Shown here: one piece after another, positions 36,201-46,200 of the stretch
Layout: each line of letters begins with the position of its first letter
Numbering within the stretch: the first letter of the stretch is position 1
NCBI GenBank assembly: GCA_949130485.1
Contig: OX422183.1
Span: 5,236,636 to 5,300,635, forward strand
DNA length: 64,000 bases
Direction: 5' to 3'
DNA from: Agelas oroides
Taxonomy: Eukaryota; Porifera; Demospongiae; Agelasida; Agelasidae
Program-made: the position numbers and the translations under genes
The notes under the pieces: model-generated
Seen by the model: the letters and a program-made list of their open reading frames with translations, nothing else
The model's database searches: none
What the model was told of the DNA's origin: nothing

Positions 36201-39200
36201 TTGCCTATTGCAGCTATGTAGTGGGTTGTGTGTATTCCTACACGCTGATTTGTATTGCAATTGTTTCCTCAACTACACTGCAGTTGTACTGTGTAATTTT
36301 ATGCTGAATGGGTATGGCCACACTAACTATTCATTCCTTCATAAGAGGTAACGTGTTTACTAGTCTCGGTCCCAGACCCCAAACCAACTGCAACGCGGAT
36401 CACTTTCAAGTCCTGCGTGTTATACTGAAAGCGATATACGCGCCGGATGAGGTCTGGGGACGAGACTATGTATTAATCAGAGCAGATATCAAGGTGCTAG
36501 ATGGCTAAAACCCAAAGTACTTCTAGACCTTGTTAGCAAATCAAGAGTTTCATTCTTGACCTTGTTAGCAAATCAAGAGTTTCATTCTCGGCCTTGTTAG
36601 CAAATCAAGAGTTTCATTCTCGGCCTTGTTAGCAAATCAAGAGTTTCATTCTCGACCTTGTTAGCAAATCAAGAGTTTCATTCTCGACCTTGTTAGCAAA
36701 TCAAGAGTTTCATTCTCGACCTTGTTAGCAAATCAAGAGTTTCATTCTCGGCCTTGTTAGCAAATCAACAGTTTCATTCTCGGCCTTGTTAGCAAATCAA
36801 CAGTTTCATTCTCGGCCTTGTTAGCAAATCAACAGTTTCATTCTCGGCCTTGTTAGCAAATCAAGAGTTTCATTCTCGACCTTGTTAGCAAATCAAGAGT
36901 TTCATTCTCAACCTTGTTAGCAAATCAAGAGTTTCATTCTCGACCTTGTTAGCAAATCAAGAGTTTCATTCTCGGCCTTGTTAGCAAATCAACAGTTTCA
37001 TTCTCGGCCTTGTTAGCAAATCAACAGTTTCATTCTCGGCCTTGTTAGCAAATCAAGAGTTTCATTCTCGGCCTTGTTAGCAAATCAACAGTTTCATTCT
37101 CGGCCTTGTTAGCAAATCAACAGTTTCATTCTCGGCCTTGTTAGCAAATCAAGAGTTTCATTCTCGGCCTTGTTAGCAAATCAACAGTTTCATTCCCGGG
37201 ATAGCTAGGTGCACCACACAGAATTAGGGCTGCCGCGACAAGGCTAAATTTTATATCATAATTATGTCATGTAATTTTATGTCATGATATGACGATATGT
37301 CGTGACATGAGGTTCATTTCTGAAATTGTAATCTATCACTGCATGAAAACAGTCTTAAGTGACTCATAAACTTAGTATGCTAGTGTTTGGTAAGTTACGA
37401 GAACATGTGACCTTTCACAAGTAGGAATATAGATCTGTTGGCTCAAATCTCCTACATTCTGTGTCAGCGTCTTGTGTGTTCAGGTAAATCCCAGCTAAGT
37501 AATTATGTAAATGCACACTGTTTATAAATATCGATATAGACTTGGCTTATGTCACATCATGTCGAGACTACTTTATGTCATGACATAACGACATACAATA
37601 TATCGTGGCAGCCTGTGGGGACTATTATACAAGACCTCACCAGCAACCACTGTGCTCGCATAATTATGTGTTTCCTGCCAAGACATTCCACAATTAGGCC
37701 CCAATTCGTTGATTATTAGTTTCTCATCAGCCGCCCGCATGAATTTTCTGAGACAGAATTTATCACCGTTATTTTTATTTCGTACACTAAAGACGTATGA
37801 ACCAAATAAGCGCAACGATGAATGCAATGCTAACAAACGTGTCTGTCAACTGCACAGCATACAAAAGAACCCTTCTACAATGGCGTATAACGAGCCCTGA
37901 TCCTCCTGGCATGATGTTTGTCGAGTTCTTTCGTGAGAAATATCTCTTGGCTATGGATAAATACATAATGGTAATACCCACCCGCCCGCATTGTGTGCTG
38001 GGGAAGCACCTGATGAGAAACTAAATATCAACGAATTGGGGCCTTACATGAATGAATCTCATTATCTTGTACCTGGTAATTAATTGGTGTAAATATTGAC
38101 TACTACACCTTGAAGGTACAATCCCAAGGGGGGGCACCAGCCAAGGAACAGACTGTCATCCAAAATGTCTTTCAACTACACAGGAAAACGCACCACGGCA
38201 CTATACAGACTGGATGTCCAGCATTTCTTCTAGATGTGTAGGAGGTACTCAATTAAATGAATCTTAATCTTGTGCCTCGGGGTGTAATTGATGTAAACAT
38301 TGGCTACTTTCATTACCACATACACCTCAAGGTACAGTCCCAAGGGGATACACCAATCTAAAAGGAACTGACCGCCATGCAAGAAGGCTTCGACTATGCA
38401 CAACAATCTTGGCGGCACAGTGGAATCCCTCTAACGCAGACACCTCTGATACAAAGGAGGGAGAGTACCAAAACACCTCGAGATACAACGTAAGAATTTA
38501 CTCAATAAATAAATTTCCAGTAATACATTCTTGGGACAATCTTAAATGTCACAACCTTGATGTAAATGAGGACACGTCATCTCAACAATCAGGACACTGT
38601 CTTTTTTTGTGGAAGGCCTGGGAACACTTGTCACGTGAATGACGTCAGGTGGACGCGAGGTGGACGTAGGAGGGGGCGGTGCCCGACTACAAATACATGC
38701 GCAATAAACCTGAGAGCGGGTGAAGTGGAATACTCGCGATCTTGTGAACATCTGGGGTCTTGCCTAGCGATGGAGTGCTTGACGATGAAGTCTAGTACAT
38801 TATTTCACGTATTTGATTGCAGACCCCTCCCCCCCTACGTCCACCTCGCATCCACCTGACGTCATTCACATGATAAGTGTTCTGAACACAAACCGATAAA
38901 CATAAGCAGGGGCGGTCTGGGAATGAGGCTAAGGAAACCACAATAACCAGGACACTTCCTTTATTTGGTTTTTGGCTCTAAGGTAGTCTCATGCCCAGAC
39001 CCTGCCCTCTCCTGAGAAAAATGGTCTGGTGACACAAACTTGAATCCTTAGGCTCATTCCAGGAATGAGAGCGACCAATGAAATTGCAGAGTGGTGTTTA
39101 TTGAAACAAGGTGGAATAATTAGCAGCAAAAAACCAATCATATCTCATGAATTGATGTGATGAAATTCAAACCAATTCGTAACCTTACACTTCCAACTAC

Positions 39201-40187
39201 AAGGCTCCACCCCCTTTCCTCATGTCTGGACATGACAGCCTCATTCCCAGGCTAGTGGGAAGAGACTGGGAATGAGGTTATGGATGTGAGACAGGATGAC
39301 AGGAAACGAAGCCATGTATATTCACTAGTACCTTGATCTATTAGCCGTGTGAATTGGTGTCTTGTTCGTCAAGAAGTCAGTAAAACTAACAGCATTGACT
39401 GGCTCTTTCACTCTCATCATACACAGTCTACGATTCATAAGCTGTCACTTTAGAGCATCTTGCTTAGTTGTAAATAAGTGTACATATAGAGGATTGTGAG
39501 GGTTGGTGGTTGTCTGTTGGTCGTAGCTCAGAGGTTAGCAACCCTGGGTTTAACAACTGAATAGCCACTGAAATGTTTAGCATTGGCACAGTGGTACTTT
39601 CGCTACAAACTGCCACACCCCTAGTCTCGTGCTGATTCAAATCAAACCACCAGACGTTCTCCGCTGGGGGGCGTGGATGGCTGGGCACAAAACTACTACA
39701 CCCCGCGGAAATTTCACCACACCCACCGACACTAACCCTTTGAATATTGGCTGATCCATGATGTGGATCTGTCAATCAGCTAATTGCTCAATGTCTAGAG
39801 TTTAGAAAATCAGTCCACTATTGAACCAGTTTAGGGCAGCTGTGTAAACACTCAGCTAATGCGTTTGGGAAACACATAGTCTCGTGCCCAGAGAACGTCT
39901 GGTGGTTTGGTTTGAGTCAGCTGGGCAGGAGACCAGGGGATGATGTGGTTCAGCTAAATTAATTAAACCGATTTGAAACTGATTTAAAACTGATTTGAAA
40001 CCGATTTGAAACCAATTTGAACCGCTAGTGTAAACGGGGCTATAAAGCACCCTAATTGCTGTAACAGACAAGTCTAATGTCCTCATCTTACTGGCATCAA
40101 CTGTAACAATGGTGAGAGTGAGGACTCATTTCATGTAAACAACAACAACAACAACAACAAACAACAACAACAACAAACAACAACAAC

Positions 40188-40220
<33 letters not shown>

Positions 40221-43200
40221 ACAACTTTCAGTTTCATCTTATCTGCCCTACAACTTAACTCTGAAGACAGGTTGTTTTGAGGCGAAGGAGAAGAAAGTGA
40301 AAAGCCGGCAGTCGCCGAGAATCGAACCCAGGGCCCCTGTCTTCTTGAGATCCCAGTGCTTTGCCACTGAGCTACAACCAGCGGGCAACCACCAGCCCTC
40401 ATACTCCTCTAAAGGAAAGTGAAATGGCCGGCAGCCGCTGGGAATCGAACCCAGGACACCTGGTTTGTGCTGCCAGTGCTCTGCCACTGAGCTACAACCA
40501 GCGGGCAACCACCAGCCCTCATACTCCTCTCCATGTACCGCACAGGTGGTACTGAATTCTTCAGTCTCACACCTGGCAGCTATGTGTTGTCAACTCTGTT
40601 CAATTCCCACCGACTGCCGGCTTTTTGCTTTCTTCTCCTTCACTTCAAAACAAACAACCTGTCTTTATTTTCCAGCTGAGTTCAAGAACAATGCTCAGAG
40701 CATCTTGCCTCACGCCGGAAATAAATGTTATGAGGCGAAAATAGAGGAAAGTGAAAAGGCCGGCAGTCGAACTCAGGACACCTCTGGCTTGAGCCACCAG
40801 TGCTCTGCCACTGAGCTACGACAACCGGACAACCACCACCTCACAATCCTCTATATGTACTGCACAGGTGGTACTGAATGCCTCAGTCGTACACCTGGCA
40901 GCCACTCAGTATGTGCCGTCAGAACTCCATTAGGGGTCGACCGGAAAATCCTCTCCATCAGGAAAGAACCCATGCTGAGTGGTTTTCTCACTCTAAATGC
41001 TCAGAGCATCTTGCCTCACGCTGGAAATAAATGAATTTAGATGTTATGAGGCGAAAATAGAGGAAAGTGAAAAGGCTCATAACATCTGAATTCCTTTATT
41101 TATTTATGTCCAAGAACAACTTTAACTCTACAACTTTAACCGTATCACTTGTGACAATATGGAAGCTGCCAGCTCTAGTTTGCTGCTCACCAAGGCACGG
41201 TTAGTGTACAACGTCACGTCCCAGGGTATCTGTTGTATAGCCTCCGTGTAATGCTCGACTGCAGAGTGGTAATCTTCCTTCCTGAACGCCTCGTTCCCCT
41301 TCCTCTTCTTCTCTCTCCCCACCCTCTCCCTCTCCTTTCTTCCCTCCGCTCTCTCCCGTGCGTCCTCCTCTAATGCCTGACAAAACCCTACAAGACCAAA
41401 CAAGAAAAGGGACAACATCAGGGGAGAAAGGGCTAAGGAAGGGTTTCATACAGGATTTTTCCTGGGGGATGGGGGGGGGAGGGGGGGGGGGGGGGGGGGA
41501 TGTAGATGCGTGCAAAAGGTGCATGCGCATGCCAGTGTACCCACTAGGATTTTAATGAAATTCTGGACATATTTAAAGATAAGAATCGTCGGATTCAGCT
41601 ATAATGCATTAAGCCTATAATTATGCTGTACTTTGTTATTGTGTTGTATACCCTACTGTAGCTGTCGAGGCAATTATGACATCATAATTTTCACATTTCT
41701 GGGGGGGGGGGACTCTGCCTGGGAGGGGGGAAATCCCAGTGTGCCCCCGGGTCCCCCCCCTCTGTATGAAACCCTGTAAGGTATGGGGAGACAAGAGAAC
41801 TGAAGCAACATTTCAGTGTGCTCTATATAGAACTTGGTTATGATGAATGAGTGAGAGGGTTGTAAGGGCTGGTGGTTGTCTGCCAATCAGAGGACTGACC
41901 TACTCAAGCCAGAGTTCAATTTCTGTTGACTGCAAGAGTTTATTTACAACAAGAGGGTGCAACTCCCCATGGTTTCTACACCCTCCATTTTGACAGTATG
42001 ACACATAGCAATCAGCAGTGAATATACCAAGCTGCAAAACAGCAAAGAGGGGGACTTTTACTCCACAGCTAATGTACACTAGCACCTAGAATGGCTTCAT
42101 GTTAAGTCCCTGCTCAACATATATTCACTGCTGATTGCCTACGTTCGTACTGTCCAGAAGGCTGGTGTAGAAACCTAGCTATACTCACTCCTACTGTTAT
42201 AAACCCTTGGTGTTATGCATACCAGTTTGATCCTAAAATAGGCCGGGGAAGCAAATTGAAAGTGCAGATGCCAGGTTGTGCCTCAAAAAAATTTCGCTGC
42301 AGCACTTTCCACAGTAGCGAAATTTTGTAGAAATGCACAACTTTAGATAGCAAAATAAATCTGGGGTGCTGATGCAAAACTGTGCGGTTCGCTTCACACT
42401 ATATTTTAGCACGAATGTTACAACTTAAAAAACATGCTTTACTGCAAGCAAGTTTGAATCTGGGTTTGCTGAATGCTGATACCCATACCAACTGAGCCAC
42501 AGGAGCTCTGGCATTGGACAGATGGTGTAAATCCATACACACAGTTCAATTCTCCACTGGAGCTCTTTGTAGCACCATGGTGAATACTACGTATACTGCA
42601 ACTGAATCTGGTTTGTTAGTACCATTTGCAAGTCTCAGCTGTCTATTAAGTGTAAGTATGCTTTTTCACACACTGCTGTTCTGTGCTGGTCAGAACTTTC
42701 TTCAACCTGGGGTTTTCATGGCTACCCAGGTCGCTGCAGTGCAGGGGTATCTCTGCCCAAATGGGGCAGTGATAAATTGTAGTTAGACAGTAATAAACAC
42801 AGGTGTGACATTTGCATTGCTGCACTGCTGCACAGCAAACTCAACGATGAGTGTGTGATGTGATTTCCTGCATTGCACATCACTCTGACATGTCTACTGC
42901 ACATGGTATAACTCCAGAAGTTATTTTCTTTCCACTTGAATGAAACGGGCAGTGATAAATTTCTCAGGCACTGGGTCACTGGTTGCAGCACTAGCTACAC
43001 TGACTACATGCGATGTACATGAGAGTCTGAGAGTCTGATCATGGAAGCTTCAAATGAATGACTTTATTTCAAGCAAGTCTGAACTCCGGTCAGATGCTCT
43101 TACCAACTGAGCCACTGGCATTGGAGCAGAGAATAGTCCGTATATCCACAGACAGAGTTTGATTCGGCTGTCAGTAATCACAGGACTGGACTACTAGAAT

Positions 43201-46200
43201 GGACTACTGGAATGACTCTTTTTACACTAAAAATCATGTCAGAAAGCTTCTATCTAATGCATGTATAGGCAGACAAATCTTAATTGTTATAGGCTGTAAA
43301 AGTAGTCCATTCAGTGATTATTGACAGCTGTTTGATTCTTCCACTCATGGATCTCTTTGTAGCTGCATGGTGAATTACTGAATTATGGAGACCGTCTTAG
43401 TCATTTGCAGTGGCTGTTAGTGGCAATTGCACGTGTTGACGAGTTAATCATCAACCATTTATTGTCCTTTCATACACTGCTCCTGCTGACCTTCTGTGCA
43501 TGGTTACTGGCTCATACTTATGGCTACAGTGGAATCTCTCTTTCAAGGGTATCCTTCCACTGTTTGCAAACTGCAGCAGAAAGTACTTTGGTACTAAACA
43601 TGTTGAGTTAATGCCTACATGAGAATCTGAGAATCGAATATCATTAAAGCTTCAAATGAAATGAATAGTGTACCCTTTAGATACCAGCTTGTCAACCCCT
43701 CTGGCTCCCAACGAGGGTTACCCAGTTCACTGATTGCAGCAGAAAGAACTTTGGCACTAACCATACCGAGTTCCAGCCTGAGAATTGAGTCAGGAAAGCT
43801 TCAAGTGAGCTACTTTAATGCAAGCAAGTCCGAACCTGAGACTTCTGATGATGCTGGTCAGATGATCTTACCAACTGAGTCACTGGAGCTCTGGCATTGG
43901 AGCAGAGGATAGAAGGTCATGGACACAGTTTCATGCAGAGTAAATGCCTACTAAGAGATCCCGCTTGAGAACTAAGAATCAAATCTTCATGAAGCACTGG
44001 AGCTCCTGGCATTGGAGCAGAGGATGATGGTATACATCCATAGACATGGTTCAATTCTCAGGTTGCACAATCTGCTTTCTTTACTATGAGTACCAAAGCA
44101 CTCAACGTGAGAGCACTGAAGTACCTTTCAGCTGCAACAATGAAATAGAAAGAATGCCTTGTAGTGCATACTTGTTATGTTCCCAGGATCTGGTGCGGGG
44201 GCAGAGAAAGAGAGCCTGGCACACACTGTTTGTGCATACTTAGTTCTCCCAGGATTTCTGGGAATTTGGAAATTTTCGTAAAATGTGCTCCATTACACTA
44301 ACCTTTGCGAGGCATGCCGGATCCAGCCTGAGAATTTGATTGTGTCTGCAGTTTTTCAAGCTCCTTTTCAAGTTCTTGCAAATTTTGGTTACAAGAGCAT
44401 TAATTGTGTGAACCAATCAGAACATAGAATTCAAAAATATGATTGGATGGCACAATTTTTGCTCTTCAACTGGAGTTGTAAGGATTCTGCTCCAATGCCA
44501 GAGCTACAGTAGCTCAGTTGGTAAGTTCATCTGATCATGACATTACTTTCAAGTTGAAAAATAGTCTCATTCACAGGTACTTGCTCAGTTTTTCATCGCT
44601 GAAAAGCAGGAGCTGCAAGCATTGGGAAGCTAGGAAGCTGGACAGGGGCAGGGGGGGGGTTGGAATAATATCATTGCATGATAGCATTATTCTTGCTCTT
44701 CAGCTAGAAGTTCCAGAAACTATAGTATCATCTGCACCAATACCAGAGCTCAAGTGGCTCAGTTGGTAAGTTCATCTGATCATGACAATAAAATTTTCTT
44801 GCATTGCAGTATACTTTCATTTTAAAATAGTCGTTCCAGACCCTCATCCAGCTTTCCACTGCTTGCAGTACAGAAAAGTGGGAGCTGCAAGCCTGGCAGG
44901 GGCCTGGGAACGAGACTGGTCAGAAAAGGTTTCTTTCATGCTGAAGATTGGATCAAAAGGCAACGAAATAGCCTGCGGCAATTCCCGGTACATGTACACT
45001 ACTACACCTGGCATTTCAGATATTCCAAATATAGCCATTTCCATGCAGTACATGCATGGGTGCCCAACATTTCTTTATCTGGAGGCTGATTTCTAAACAT
45101 GATAATCTTTCTGGGAATGATACCATAGCCAAATTGCATGAAGGCTAGTTCAAAGCTTATACTAAAATGCCAACAGGCTTCTCAGAAAATGTTTGAATTA
45201 GCTGAGTAATATGGTTTATGTGTAGTACCTTTCCAGGAAAGACACCTGTAGCTAGTATGAATAAAGGTTGACTGGTCCAAGGCTCTGTGTATGGCAAACT
45301 TTCCAGGAAAGATAACCCATAGCTAAATTTAATAATAGCCAGACTGATGACTGGTTCTTATAAGTATATATAATAGTCTAGATTGTTAATTATACTTTGT
45401 TTCTGTGGTACATGTACTTTTCCAGGAAAGATACCAGTCCTGTAGCTAAATTGAATAACATTATGATATAACCTGTTACCTAGGCAACATATAAGAGTGT
45501 TGCTGGTATCTCTCTTCTACAGTGATGTTGCCTAGGTAACAGGTTATATAATAGTTATATCCCTCCCTGGGGTGTGGTCTTGCACATTGGTGTCGGGCTA
45601 CAGGGAGGGATATAACTATTACAGAGATAGTTGGTTCTGAGACATCAAAATTAATTATCTAGGTACCTGTTTTTAAATATGAATATAACCTGTTACCTAG
45701 GCAACATATAAGAATGTTGCTCATATCTCTCTTCTACAGTGATGTTGTCTAGGTAACAGGTTATATAATCTTTCCAGGAAAGATGCCCATACCTAAATTA
45801 ATCGCTTGATGGCTGCCAAGTTCCCAGGGCAGTTAGGAGCTTCCAGTATGCGTAAACAGATCGAGGGGAAAGGCCTGCGAGATTTGGTCATGTGCACGAT
45901 GATGTGAGATTATGGTAAGCAGACAGACTGGGAGCAGTGCCCGACAAAGAATCTCGAAGGCCATCTTGTAATACCTTGTCCAAAGACTTGAGACGGTAAA
46001 ATTTGAAAGGCAGCTTCGATACAGTTCATTGTTCGGTAGCCTCGTTCCCAGGCCCATACCCTTACGGCCCTGGGAACGAGGCTAATTGTTCGGTAGACTC
46101 AGTTCAGCTGATCATACAAAGTTTGCAAGTTACAACAATCAGGCACCATCTCCCATTTGTCTACTCTCTGCCCGCCGAACATTGTTGCATGTGATCAAAT

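Larger units (their letters stand above)
33415..41190 (-). other. TTC12-like intron 3
   Basis: A 7.8-kb intron made mainly of repeats: a TAGTCTCATGCCC foldback fragment (33547-33835), the 64-bp and 32-bp minisatellites, elements at 34921, 35814 and 37692, the (CAA)n tract, and a cluster of tRNA-derived SINE pieces at 40290-40840. A block at 35476-35600 ('accattagtgccgaaagataaaag') matches one at 1570-1747. At 37240-37615 there are facing 'tatgtcatgacat' repeats. No coding exon was seen. Confidence 0.65.

Noticed and set aside
36526-37197. Regular 32-bp repeats resembling a CRISPR array
   Set aside because: The repeats are contiguous with no unique spacers, and the DNA is animal with introns.
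40097-40402. Cys-rich small protein on the minus strand
   Set aside because: Translation of the (CAA)n microsatellite plus a SINE.
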